A stretch of 64,000 bases of DNA from Mannheimia granulomatis (GTDB lineage Bacteria > Pseudomonadota > Gammaproteobacteria > Enterobacterales > Pasteurellaceae). The notes beneath the pieces were generated by a model that worked only from the letters and a program-made list of their open reading frames with translations, had not been told where the DNA came from and ran no database searches. Made by a program: the position numbers and the translations under genes. The first letter of the stretch is position 1. Each line of letters starts with the position of its first letter. The DNA lies in contig NZ_CP016614.1 of the NCBI RefSeq assembly GCF_013377255.1, positions 556,001 through 620,000 of the forward strand, written 5' to 3'. This document shows, piece after piece, positions 18,572 to 27,016 of the stretch.

Positions 18572-18801
18572 TTTACTTGTTATTTTACATTTTTTCTATT
18601 TTTTTTGTTGCCTCTTTTTTAGGACTGTTTTTAACATTTAGTTTATTTTCTATTTTTACTAATGCGAATTATTATTTCGATAAAGATATATTTTTAATAT
18701 TAAAGGATAGTGTTAATTTAAGCTTCATGGGGGCTATTTTGTTATCTATATCTCCGCTCTTTAAAACTATACTGTATTTTTGCAAAAGGAATAAAGGGTA
18801 A
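18561..18801 (+). pseudogene. Frame-shifted membrane immunity protein (copy 2)
   Basis: ATG at 18561 preceded by AGGAGG reads MRSNLLVILHFFYFF. At a run of eight T (18599-18606) the frame changes; the downstream frame continues VASFLGLFLTFSLFSIF, FDKDIFLILKDSV and a final hydrophobic stretch to 18801. Seven T would restore a single ~79-aa protein with the same membrane layout as the one at 17605. It may be a phase-variable or decayed immunity gene. Confidence 0.55.
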
Positions 18802-18805
18802 CAAA

Positions 18806-19080
18806 ATGGAAAATAGATTTTTTGTTATTTTCCTACAAAAAAACTGGAGAAAGAAACAAGATTTGGTATAAAAGAAGATCTTGAATACTTTAAGAAAGGG
18901 GTAAGTGTTAGTATAGGAGCTATTGGTAGCAAAAAAATCGATAACATTTCTCAAAACTCTCAGAATCCGTATGTTAAAAATATTATAAAACCTACTGTAA
19001 ATTCTATTTTTAGTGAGGTGTTGTCAACAGGTGTAGATAAAACAGAAGAGTTTATGAATAAGACTATGGAGAGCAAATAA
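18806..19080 (+). pseudogene. Frame-shifted tail-end remnant of a CT4-type toxin (copy 3)
   Basis: ATG at 18806 reads MENRFFVIFLQ, then a run of seven A (18837-18843) shifts the frame; eight A would continue KKLEKETRFGIKEDLEYF, KKGVSVSIGAIGSKKID, and PTVNSIFSEVLSTGVDKTEE to 19080. The end resembles that of the 602-aa orphan in spacing and in being followed by a membrane-protein gene. Similarity is weak; the module order is the main support. Confidence 0.45.
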
Positions 19081-19081
19081 A

Positions 19082-19326
19082 ATGAAATGGATTTTATATG
19101 TTTTTTCATATTCTATAGTTTATTTCATCTTTTCTTTTGTAATTTTATTATTGTTCTTTGGCGGGTATTCCTTATATTATTCAAAGGTAAAATATGGAGT
19201 GTTTGAACTATATACAATTTATGGTGATGTTTTTTTATGTCATTGAGGGTGGCTTTCTTTGTGTTTCTATCTATATCTTTGCATGTTATTTTTATTAAAA
19301 TGCCTAGAGAGAATAAAGTCTTCTAA
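19082..19326 (+). pseudogene. Frame-shifted membrane immunity protein (copy 3)
   Basis: ATG at 19082, one base after the preceding stop, reads MKWILYVFSYSIVYFIFSFV and on to GVFELYTIYGDVFLCH, where it stops. At seven T (19230-19236) an eighth T would continue in the frame MSLRVAFFVFLSISLHVIFI to 19326. The reconstructed protein has the length and hydrophobic layout of the 76-aa protein at 17605 (compare YSKVKYGVFEL with FKYKMGIPFLN). Confidence 0.5.
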
Positions 19327-19416
19327 AGTAGAAAAGTTAAAATCAAGAAATAAAGGGATGTAGCCTGTATGTTGGATTGAGCATGATAGAGCGCCCATGT
19401 TAGTGCTATTTAATAT

Positions 19417-20352
19417 ATGTTACAAGCGGTTAACTACCTTATCATCAAAGGTGGCAATAATGTGACGATACAAAACGCTGTTAATCGCTTTAAAACCACG
19501 AGTGTGAGAGAAAAATCCAAATCAGGGGTATTCTCCGGCGGTGGGATTGGCATCACCTTTGGTAAGCGGTCGGAAAAACACGAGCACGAAACAGAAGGCT
19601 GGCGAGGTAGCGAAGCCCGCAGCACCTTAGGCAGTCTTTCAGGCAATATCACGGTGTCTGCCGGCAATCATGCACACCTAGCGGGCGTGGATGCGGTTGC
19701 CTCTAAAGAGTTGGGTAAACAGATTTTAGTGGAAGGCAAATCGACCTATATTGGTGCGAGTGAAGATAGCCTCTCTTCTAAAGAGCGTCATGAGAAGAAA
19801 CAATCGGGCTTAACCGTCTCTTTCAGCTCAGCGGTAACAGATGGCGTGATGGCAGCCAAACAAGCCTTAAGCCGTTCAGGTGATGTAAAGGATGAACGTT
19901 TAAGTCAATTACTGAAAGTGAAAGCGGCGAATGAGGCTTATGAGACGGCACAAAAAGCAGCAAAAGTGGTTGACGCCCTGAACTCAAATGGCGACACCGC
20001 AGAAAAACTGGCAAACAGTGACGCTAAACTCTCAGTCAGTATGGGTTCAAGCAAATCGGTTTCCACCAGCCACACTCAACAAACCACCCACAAAGGCAGC
20101 GAGCTGGAAGCAGGTAAGGTGATAGTGAGAGCAACGGATGGCGATAATACAATAGTCAGCACCAAAATCAATGCCACCCGCACAGAGCTTGAAGGTAATA
20201 ATGTCAACCTACTCGCTGCTACAGACAGCCAAAGCAACCGAAGCGACAACAAGAGCAGCAGTTGGAGCGTGGGAGCGTTTTTGGGTAAATCACAAGGGGC
20301 AAACGGCTTTGGGTTGGAAGGTGCGGTAGGAATATTAACCAGTTGGAGCTAG
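19417..20352 (+). pseudogene. Internal fragment of a second FhaB/CdiA-like exoprotein
   Basis: A 311-codon open segment with no signal peptide. It starts MLQAVNYLIIKGGNNVT and continues with haemagglutinin-type sequence (FSGGGIGITFGKRSEKHEHE, STLGSLSGNITVSAGN, SNRSDNKSSSWSVGAFLG) and stops abruptly at GILTSWS. It is equivalent to part of the FHA-2 region of CdiA-like proteins but is distinct from the corresponding part of the protein at 1732. The first codons again contain ACAAGCGGT (19422-19430). It is probably a remnant left by recombination and marks the right end of the island. Confidence 0.7.
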
Positions 20353-20389
20353 GGAGCTAGAGACGAAAAATTTATATGTCAAATATAAT

Positions 20390-20450
20390 CAAGCGGTCAA
20401 TTTTATTTAAATTTTTGCAAATTTAAGTGATATATTGACCGCTTGTTTTT
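20390..20450. terminator. Bidirectional terminator made from an inverted uptake-sequence pair
   Basis: Perfect 12-base arms, CAAGCGGTCAAT (20390-20401) and ATTGACCGCTTG (20434-20445), followed by a T run, lie between the convergent FhaB fragment and lipoprotein gene. The 32-base loop contains TTTTTGCAAATTT. Confidence 0.7.
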
Positions 20451-20457
20451 ATATCAA

Positions 20458-20856
20458 TTAGTGATGCTCTTTCACTTTCGGGTGGTTTGCCGGTTTTTCA
20501 AAGCCTTTTTCTTTTAAGCAAGCTTCAAATTTTGCACTGTCTTTTTTGCTTTTCACACCTTTATGGCACTCTTTCATTGCTTTTGAAAGAGCTGGGTCTT
20601 TGTGTTTATGCATGCCGTTTGCTTTCGGGTGATCTGCCGGTTTTTCGAACCCTTTTTCTTTTAAACATTTTTCAAATGCTACCATATCTTTGTTTTCTTT
20701 GATGGTGCTGTGGCATTCTTTCATCGCTTGTGCAAGTGCAGGGTTTTTGCTGTGCGCTTCTTTGCCGTAATGATGGTCATGGCCTTTGTGGTTGTGATGT
20801 GATTGGCTGCAAGCTGCTAAAAGAGCAATTGCTGAAAGTGCAAGTAATTTTTTCAT
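20458..20856 (-). CDS. His-rich lipoprotein with two tandem Cys-containing repeats
   Basis: A 132-aa protein with signal peptide MKKLLALSAIALLAACSQSH (lipobox LAAC). A His cluster (SHHNHKGHDHHYG) follows, then two near-identical ~40-residue repeats. Repeat 1 is NPALAQAMKECH ... FEKCLKEKGFEKPADHPK; repeat 2 is DPALSKAMKECH ... FEACLKEKGFEKPANHPK. Each repeat has two cysteines that could form a disulphide across a helical hairpin. The C-terminus ends HH. The His-rich linker suggests metal binding, for example zinc or copper in the periplasm, but this is inference. The gene stands alone, reading toward the toxin island. The Cys-x4-Gly-Phe element is also present in the island's lipoproteins, possibly by convergence. 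Confidence 0.75.
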   Translation of the reverse strand: MKKLLALSAIALLAACSQSHHNHKGHDHHYGKEAHSKNPALAQAMKECHSTIKENKDMVAFEKCLKEKGFEKPADHPKANGMHKHKDPALSKAMKECHKGVKSKKDSAKFEACLKEKGFEKPANHPKVKEHH

Positions 20857-21066
20857 GGTTAATTCCTTCTGTTAAATACATTGCTTGGCAAATGCCGAAA
20901 GCACTTCTTATTTTATCAGAAAAGTAAGTGCTGTAAATGAAAGGCTCTCGTTAGCAGAAAGCATTACATTTTGTTGTAAAAAAACTTGTAATTTTAACCG
21001 CTTGTCTTTTCTTTATTGTGGAACAGGTTATAATTTCTGCCACATATAATATAAGAGAATGTAATA

Positions 21067-22224
21067 ATGTCTTTAGATTTATCCGATATTCGAACACAAA
21101 TCACTACCCTTGACCGAAATTTATTAAAGCTGCTTGCAGAACGTCATCGTTTGGCGTTTGATGTGGTGCGTAGTAAAGAGATCACTCAAAAACCCTTGCG
21201 GGATTTAGAGCGTGAAAAAGCCTTGTTGCAAGAGTTAGTCAATTTTGCAGAAGCAGAGAATTACCAGCTTGATCCGCAATATGTTACGCAGATTTTCCAA
21301 CGTATTATTGAAGATTCAGTGCTGACTCAGCAGCATTATTTGCAAAATAAGCTTAATGCTCAAAAAGAAGATCAGGTGTCAATTGCGTTTTTAGGTATGC
21401 GTGGCTCTTATTCCAATATGGCGAGCCGCCAATTTGCCAAGAAATATCAAGGGGCATTGATTGAATTAAGCTGCGCTTCGTTTAATGAGGTGTTTGATAA
21501 GGTGAGTCTGGGTGAGGCTGATTTTGGTGTATTACCGCTCGAAAATGCTACCTCGGGTTCTATTAATGAAGTATATGATTTATTACAACATACCAATTTA
21601 ACGTTGGTAGGGGAGCTGGCTTATCCAATTAAGCATTGTGTTTTAGCGAATGGCAATGTAGATTTAGAGGGAGTCGATACGGTTTACACTCACCCTCAGC
21701 CGGCACAGCAATGTAGTCAATTTTTAGCGACTTTAGATAAAGTGCATATTAAATATTGTGAAAGCAGCTCACATGCAATGCAAATGGTGGCTCGTTTAAA
21801 TAAACCGAATATTGTGGCGTTGGGTAATGAAGATGGTGGTAAACTTTATGGTTTAACTAATATTAAAACCGATATTGCCAATCAGCCGAATAATATTACA
21901 CGCTTTATTGTGTTATCTAAGGAAGCAGTAAAAGTTTCTCCTCAGGTGCAAACTAAAACTTTGCTACTAATGACAACTACTCAACAAGCTGGGGCGTTGG
22001 TGGATGCACTAATGGTGTTTAAAACCCATAACATTCGTATGACCAAATTAGAATCTCGCCCAATTTACGGCAAACCATGGGAAGAGATGTTCTATGTGGA
22101 ATTAGAAGCGAATATCCATTCACAAAATACGCAAGCTGCTTTAGCTGAGCTTGAGAAAGTCACAAGCTATCTCAAAGTATTAGGCTGTTACCCAAGTGAA
22201 ATTATTGAGCCTGTCAAACTTTAA
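21067..22224 (+). CDS. pheA: Chorismate mutase / prephenate dehydratase (P-protein)
   Basis: Bifunctional enzyme converting chorismate to prephenate and then to phenylpyruvate for phenylalanine synthesis in the cytoplasm. At 385 aa it has the usual length. The N-terminal AroQ mutase helix bundle (about 1-95) includes LDRNLLKLLAERH and PLRDLEREKALL. The dehydratase domain (about 105-285) carries FLGMRGSYSNMA and PLENATSGSINEVYDLL. A C-terminal ACT domain (about 300-375) contains the ESRP motif for Phe feedback. A TATAAT lies at 21029-21034, about 33 bases before the ATG, so the leader is too short for an attenuator. It is followed by a terminator shared with the convergent antiporter gene. Confidence 0.96.
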   Translation: MSLDLSDIRTQITTLDRNLLKLLAERHRLAFDVVRSKEITQKPLRDLEREKALLQELVNFAEAENYQLDPQYVTQIFQRIIEDSVLTQQHYLQNKLNAQKEDQVSIAFLGMRGSYSNMASRQFAKKYQGALIELSCASFNEVFDKVSLGEADFGVLPLENATSGSINEVYDLLQHTNLTLVGELAYPIKHCVLANGNVDLEGVDTVYTHPQPAQQCSQFLATLDKVHIKYCESSSHAMQMVARLNKPNIVALGNEDGGKLYGLTNIKTDIANQPNNITRFIVLSKEAVKVSPQVQTKTLLLMTTTQQAGALVDALMVFKTHNIRMTKLESRPIYGKPWEEMFYVELEANIHSQNTQAALAELEKVTSYLKVLGCYPSEIIEPVKL

Positions 22225-22230
22225 ATTGTA

Positions 22231-22260
22231 AAAACGACTTACTTAGTAAGTCGTTTTATT
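22231..22260. terminator. Bidirectional terminator between pheA and kefC
   Basis: AAAACGACTTACT at 22231-22243 pairs with AGTAAGTCGTTTT at 22245-22257, bounded by A and T runs on either side. It lies between convergent stop codons. Confidence 0.75.
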
Positions 22261-22280
22261 TTGAAATCCACTAATTAGTT

Positions 22281-24188
22281 TTATGCGTGCTTTTCTGCTG
22301 CTTGTTTGATTTTTTGCATTTCTTGCTCATCGTCTACTTCAACTTCTACCACTTCAATGCTTTCGCCTAGTTCTTCCAGCATATCAGCGGTTTCAGCATT
22401 CAGTGCCGTGCCTTCATGTTGCGGATTTACCCACGGCGTTGGCATCCAATATTTACGTATCACTTCGTCTGAGAAGCCATAGAGGATCTCTTCGTTTAAG
22501 CGTTCTGTGTCTAAACGGCGGACGTAATTGATGATGTCAGCTGCCTCTTCCTCGCTTGAGCCTAAACGTTCAATTGCTGCTTTACTTAAGGTGAGTGCGG
22601 ATTCAAAGGTTTCGCGCACATAGTAATCTACGTGGTGATTTTTCACTAAATTTGCCGCACTTTGACGGTCAAACGTGCGTACGAAAACCGGTACAAGAGG
22701 GTATTCTGATTTGATTAATTCAACAATTTTTTCAGTTCTTTCCGGATTCCCGACGCCGACAATCACACAGTTGGCGTTAGCAATACCTGAGGCTCGCAAT
22801 ACATCTAAACGCGCACCATCACCATAATACACTTTAAAGCCGAAACGTGCGGCTGCGCGAATATGATCAGTGTTGGAATCAATCACCGATACACTTAATC
22901 CCCTTGCCAATAATACTTGGCAGACAATTTGATTGAAACGACCAAAGCCGATTACCAAAACATTTGCCTCTAAATCATCCGGAATTTCAATTCCTGCCAT
23001 ATTGGGAAGGTTGCGTTTGGCTTTTTTCTTTTTCACCCCTTGTTTAACCAGAATTAACAGTGGTGAAAATAGCATTGATACAATAACCGCCGCAGTGAAT
23101 GTAGCGTGGTTATCCGGTGAGAGTATGCCTGCGGTTGCTGCTGCCGAAAACAGAACGAAGGCAAATTCGCCACCGTGAGCCATAATAGTGGTTCGCATAA
23201 TAGATTCGGTGAGCGATAATCGGGTTACAACTGAGATAATAAAAATTCCCAATCCTTTGCCAAGCACATAAACGGCCACAATTGCCAGTAACCAGAGCCA
23301 GTTATTTAAAACAAGGCTAAGATCTAATGACATCCCGACTCCCATAAAAAATAAGCCGAGCAATAAGCCACGGAAGGGTTCGATATCTGCTTCTAATTGG
23401 TGGCGGAATGAGGATTCGGACAGCATTACGCCGGCAAGGAATGCTCCCATTGCCATAGAAAGCCCGCTGATTTCCATTAATAACGCGGCACCTAGCACCA
23501 CTAATAAGGCAGCGGCAGTCATCATTTCACGTATTTTAGCTTTTGAAATGATACGGAAAATCGGATTAATCAACCATTTTCCGGCGGCGACTAAAAGCAG
23601 TACCGCAGCGAGGCTCAAGCCAATTGCGGCCCAATTTGTACTAGATTCAGTATCGACTTGATTTGGCGCAAGAAAAGCGACAGAAGCCAATAAAGGAACG
23701 ATAGCTAAGTCTTCAAATAAAAGTGTTGCAACAATACGTTGTCCTTTAGGTGTTGAGTTGATGCCTTTATCTTCAAGTACTTGCATTACAATTGCGGTAG
23801 AGGAAAGAGTAAAACCCATTCCGGCAATAAAGGCGACTTCTTTTGAAAAACCTAGCAGATAAATGCCGGCGAGTGTTAATAAGGTGCCGCAGGTAGCAAC
23901 TTGTAAGAAACCTCGTCCGAAAATAGCTTTACGCATCGCCCAAAGCAATTCGGGGTGCATTTCCAAGCCAATGATGAATAAAAACATGACCACCCCAAGT
24001 TCTGCCATATGCACAACAGCACTTGGGTCTTGGAATAAGCCGATACCGGACGGGCCGACTAAGCAACCTGCAACCAAATAGCCTAATACGCTACCTAATC
24101 CGATTCGTTTAAAAAGAGGTACAATAGTGACGCTGGTTGCAAGTAACACAACAGTTTTGATTAATTCTGGACTGACTAAACTCGACAT
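22281..24188 (-). CDS. kefC: CPA2-family K+/H+ antiporter with RCK domain (KefC-like)
   Basis: A 635-aa inner-membrane protein. The N-terminal ~380 residues form about 12 membrane segments of a Na+/H+ exchanger fold (LGYLVAGCLVGPSGIGLF; GMGFTLSSTAIVMQVLED; ISGLSMAMGAFLAGVMLSES). This is followed by a TrkA-N/RCK nucleotide-binding domain (NVLVIGFGRFNQIVCQVLLA; YGDGARLDVLRASG) and an acidic C-terminus. The architecture fits glutathione-gated potassium efflux (KefB/KefC), but no KefF/KefG partner is adjacent, so the exact gating and ion are uncertain. Transcribed toward pheA, 28 bases downstream of cyaA on the same strand. Confidence 0.85.
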   Translation of the reverse strand: MSSLVSPELIKTVVLLATSVTIVPLFKRIGLGSVLGYLVAGCLVGPSGIGLFQDPSAVVHMAELGVVMFLFIIGLEMHPELLWAMRKAIFGRGFLQVATCGTLLTLAGIYLLGFSKEVAFIAGMGFTLSSTAIVMQVLEDKGINSTPKGQRIVATLLFEDLAIVPLLASVAFLAPNQVDTESSTNWAAIGLSLAAVLLLVAAGKWLINPIFRIISKAKIREMMTAAALLVVLGAALLMEISGLSMAMGAFLAGVMLSESSFRHQLEADIEPFRGLLLGLFFMGVGMSLDLSLVLNNWLWLLAIVAVYVLGKGLGIFIISVVTRLSLTESIMRTTIMAHGGEFAFVLFSAAATAGILSPDNHATFTAAVIVSMLFSPLLILVKQGVKKKKAKRNLPNMAGIEIPDDLEANVLVIGFGRFNQIVCQVLLARGLSVSVIDSNTDHIRAAARFGFKVYYGDGARLDVLRASGIANANCVIVGVGNPERTEKIVELIKSEYPLVPVFVRTFDRQSAANLVKNHHVDYYVRETFESALTLSKAAIERLGSSEEEAADIINYVRRLDTERLNEEILYGFSDEVIRKYWMPTPWVNPQHEGTALNAETADMLEELGESIEVVEVEVDDEQEMQKIKQAAEKHA

Positions 24189-24216
24189 TTTTCTACCTGT
24201 AGATTGTTTATTTTTG

Positions 24217-26751
24217 TTAAATTTGTTTTTGTTGTTGTGCCAAATACTCTAAGTGCTGCCTACTTTGAAACGGCACAATACAGATTTCATTATTTGGCGA
24301 AATTAATTGATAAAATTGTGGGTGATTAAAACTACTCAACTCAGATGTGGTTTCTGCATTGAGTTGTTTTTCATTTTGTAACTTATTGATTTTTCTTATT
24401 TTTTCTTCTTTGTTTCCTAGGCAGTTGTAGTAGCTTTCTACGCTATTACGCTCATCTACAACATACACATTAAAACTGTTATCAGGATTATCTTCAAAGA
24501 AAAACTGTAAGAAGCCTTCGCTGGCAAATTCGCTGATCTGTTGGGGGAAGACTTTTTTGGTTTTTTTCGGTGCTTTTATTTTTAATCCGGTATTTGCAAA
24601 ATTATGTGTATTTTTGACCGCTTGTTCCTCCAATTGTCTGATTTTAAAACTTTGTTTACTAAAAACTAACTGCCAAGTTTTGCCTGCAATTTTTAAGGTG
24701 CTGAGTTCATCTGCTTGTAGCACACATCCGGTTTGAATGGTAATACATTTGTGAACCAAATTAGCAACGAATTCACGTAGTTCACTGCGTAAATGTTTGC
24801 TATAACAAAATACATTGATAGATTGAGGAGAAAAGACCCCTTGATAAATCCGGTTAGAGACCAATTTTAGTGATTTTAAAATGGCATCATCTCCTTCAAA
24901 ATGTTGAGTACGGATTTCATTCCATACATTGCGATAAATAATGCTGACACTACCAACTAACGGTTTCTGAGCATTCCCGAAATTAAATAAATCGCTTTGA
25001 TGGACTTTTTTCGGCAGATCAGGAATATGCTGGGTAGGATCTTGCACTAAATTAATAGCAATCGCTAAATTACGAATTTCATTTGGATGATGCATATCTT
25101 CGTTTGTTACTTCCGGCGCTTGAGTGGGGAAGGATAAACGTAAATCCGTAATAAATTGGCGTAATTTATCTGTGTCTAAATTTTGACTTGTTGTATGTAA
25201 ATGAGTATTTGCATTGATAATGCCGTTAAAATAGCCCCATGCAATTAGCTTAATCGGACTTTTGTTATAGTGAACATAACGGTTTTCCGAATCATATTGG
25301 CTTTTAGGGGCTTGATTTAGTAAATACCAACCGGGTTGGATTGAACAACCTTCTTTTGATTCGATAAAAGTAATGTTCTTTTCGGCTAAGTTTGAAGAAA
25401 TTTTAGGATTAATTAACGGTACTTTGCCCGGTAAGGTTTCAAAAACAGAGTAAAGGCGACGCATTAAAATATCAATGTCGTTAGTCATAATACTCGGGTT
25501 AATATGAAATTTACGGGCAAAATGGATTAAATTGCGATAACTTTGTAGTAGATGATCCACCAACATCATTTCGTGTTTCATCACTTGTTTAATTTTCCAA
25601 TTGGAACGGTTAGCCAGTAATTCTGTTTGCTTTTCAGACCAACGCCACTGTGTTACTAACTCTTTTAAGTCGGCAGCACGCCAGCTTTTACTGGCTTCAC
25701 CCTCAATTGCTTTGGTGTAAAAACAAACACGCAAGCGGTCTAATTTTACCCATTCTTTACGGATAGTAAGCGTTTCACTGACTAATTCAAGCATTGCCAG
25801 ATAAGGGTCAAAGTGATATTGCACGGCATCATCACTTAAGATTTTCTTTTTAAATTCTTTTGAAATTAATTTTGTTTTTGGGTAAGTGTAGGCGTAGCAC
25901 TCCAGCAGCAAAATTTTGATTGCTGATTTATATGGATTGTTGATACCCTTGTAGAGCTGCCATAAGCTTGCACCGAAAAACTCACTGGTAGAAAGGCTGG
26001 AAAAATCACCAAAATCCACCCATTCATCTAAATTAATTTCGGGATTATTATGGACGTTTTGATATTCATTTTTATGCAAATGTAGCCAAAGTAGGCGTTT
26101 TCCTGCCAGTAAAATAGCTGAGCGATAAAACTCATCTAACAAGAAAAAATGTTGGGCAGAACCACTGTGTTCATCGGTAACACCACTGCTATAAGTCTGG
26201 CTTTTAAATTGCTCCGGATTCATCAAATAGATATTGATATCAACTTGAAAGCTTTTCGCCCATTCTTGTAATTTGGCAATTTTAATTTCCATTAATTTAT
26301 ATTGCTCAATAGTTAGATGATTCGAATAGCATAGCCACAAATCAAGATCAGATAAACTGGTTTGGGTAATAGAGCCGGTACTTCCCATAGAATAGAGTGC
26401 ATCAAAGTTTGTTTGGTTTTCGCTGTGGTAAGCTGAAAGTGACTTATCAAAGCTATATGACATTAGGAAGTATTTTTGATAATCGGAGAGTTCAAAACGC
26501 CAAATACCTTGCGGAGCATTTTCCACATAAGCAGGCAAAGCAGGGTGATTAAGATGAATCAGTAAGGGAATCAGTGAAAAAATATGGGTGAAGTTTTGAT
26601 TATTCGCACTTATTGCACGTTCAATTCGATACTGATTGAGTTTGTTGATTCTCTCTTTCGTGAAAGCGAGTTTTTGAGCAAAGCTTACTCTATTTACAGC
26701 ATGAATATCAGTTCCATCTAAATAATTAGCATGCAGTGTTAATTCTTTCAC
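24217..26751 (-). CDS. cyaA: Class I adenylate cyclase
   Basis: An 844-aa cytoplasmic enzyme making cAMP from ATP for CRP-dependent control, including competence and uptake-sequence biology in this family. The catalytic motif GSTGSITQTSLSDLDLWLCY (nucleotidyltransferase-type GS...DxD) lies in the N-terminal third. The long C-terminal half is regulatory. The start is a GTG preceded by AAGGA; a non-ATG start is also seen in enterobacterial cyaA, where it limits expression. Divergent from fabB across 265 bases. Confidence 0.95.
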   Translation of the reverse strand: MKELTLHANYLDGTDIHAVNRVSFAQKLAFTKERINKLNQYRIERAISANNQNFTHIFSLIPLLIHLNHPALPAYVENAPQGIWRFELSDYQKYFLMSYSFDKSLSAYHSENQTNFDALYSMGSTGSITQTSLSDLDLWLCYSNHLTIEQYKLMEIKIAKLQEWAKSFQVDINIYLMNPEQFKSQTYSSGVTDEHSGSAQHFFLLDEFYRSAILLAGKRLLWLHLHKNEYQNVHNNPEINLDEWVDFGDFSSLSTSEFFGASLWQLYKGINNPYKSAIKILLLECYAYTYPKTKLISKEFKKKILSDDAVQYHFDPYLAMLELVSETLTIRKEWVKLDRLRVCFYTKAIEGEASKSWRAADLKELVTQWRWSEKQTELLANRSNWKIKQVMKHEMMLVDHLLQSYRNLIHFARKFHINPSIMTNDIDILMRRLYSVFETLPGKVPLINPKISSNLAEKNITFIESKEGCSIQPGWYLLNQAPKSQYDSENRYVHYNKSPIKLIAWGYFNGIINANTHLHTTSQNLDTDKLRQFITDLRLSFPTQAPEVTNEDMHHPNEIRNLAIAINLVQDPTQHIPDLPKKVHQSDLFNFGNAQKPLVGSVSIIYRNVWNEIRTQHFEGDDAILKSLKLVSNRIYQGVFSPQSINVFCYSKHLRSELREFVANLVHKCITIQTGCVLQADELSTLKIAGKTWQLVFSKQSFKIRQLEEQAVKNTHNFANTGLKIKAPKKTKKVFPQQISEFASEGFLQFFFEDNPDNSFNVYVVDERNSVESYYNCLGNKEEKIRKINKLQNEKQLNAETTSELSSFNHPQFYQLISPNNEICIVPFQSRQHLEYLAQQQKQI

Positions 26752-26904
26752 GTCAGTGTTCCTTGCTAAAAAGTGAATCTGTTAATATTTTATCTGAAAT
26801 ACGGGGATTTTGTAATAAAGTCAGTTAAAAAAGTCGAGGAATTCAAATTTTTCTCTGTTTAATAAAAAACAACTCGGATCTGGTACTTGCATGTATTAAA
26901 AGAG

Positions 26905-26933
26905 TTCAGACCAGTCATGAAATCGTGTAGAAT
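26905..26933 (+). promoter_or_regulatory. Predicted sigma-70 promoter of fabB
   Basis: TTCAGA (26905-26910), a 17-base spacer and TAGAAT (26928-26933). The distance to the fabB ATG is about 84 bases, leaving room for the operator-like palindrome at 26958. Confidence 0.5.
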
Positions 26934-26957
26934 AGTCAAGTTTTAGTAGCTTATTTC

Positions 26958-26975
26958 AGCGAACAAGTGTAAGCT
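26958..26975 (+). promoter_or_regulatory. FabR-like operator upstream of fabB
   Basis: AGCGAACAAGTGTAAGCT is an imperfect 18-base palindrome close to the enterobacterial FabR site (AGCGTACA-NN-TGTACGCT). It lies just downstream of the predicted fabB start point, which would suit repression of unsaturated fatty acid synthesis. Assignment is by resemblance and by gene context. Confidence 0.5.
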
Positions 26976-27016
26976 GATTCAGCTATTTTTTCAGAACATA
27001 AAATGAAGGAAACAAA

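Noticed and set aside
19327..19416. Possible promoter or gene between the last module and the FhaB fragment
   Set aside because: About 90 AT-rich bases with no convincing -35/-10 pair, frame or hairpin.
1..20352. Transposase, integrase or tRNA attachment site bounding the island
   Set aside because: No transposase, integrase or direct repeats were seen; the module changes look like homologous recombination, and the left edge is outside the window.
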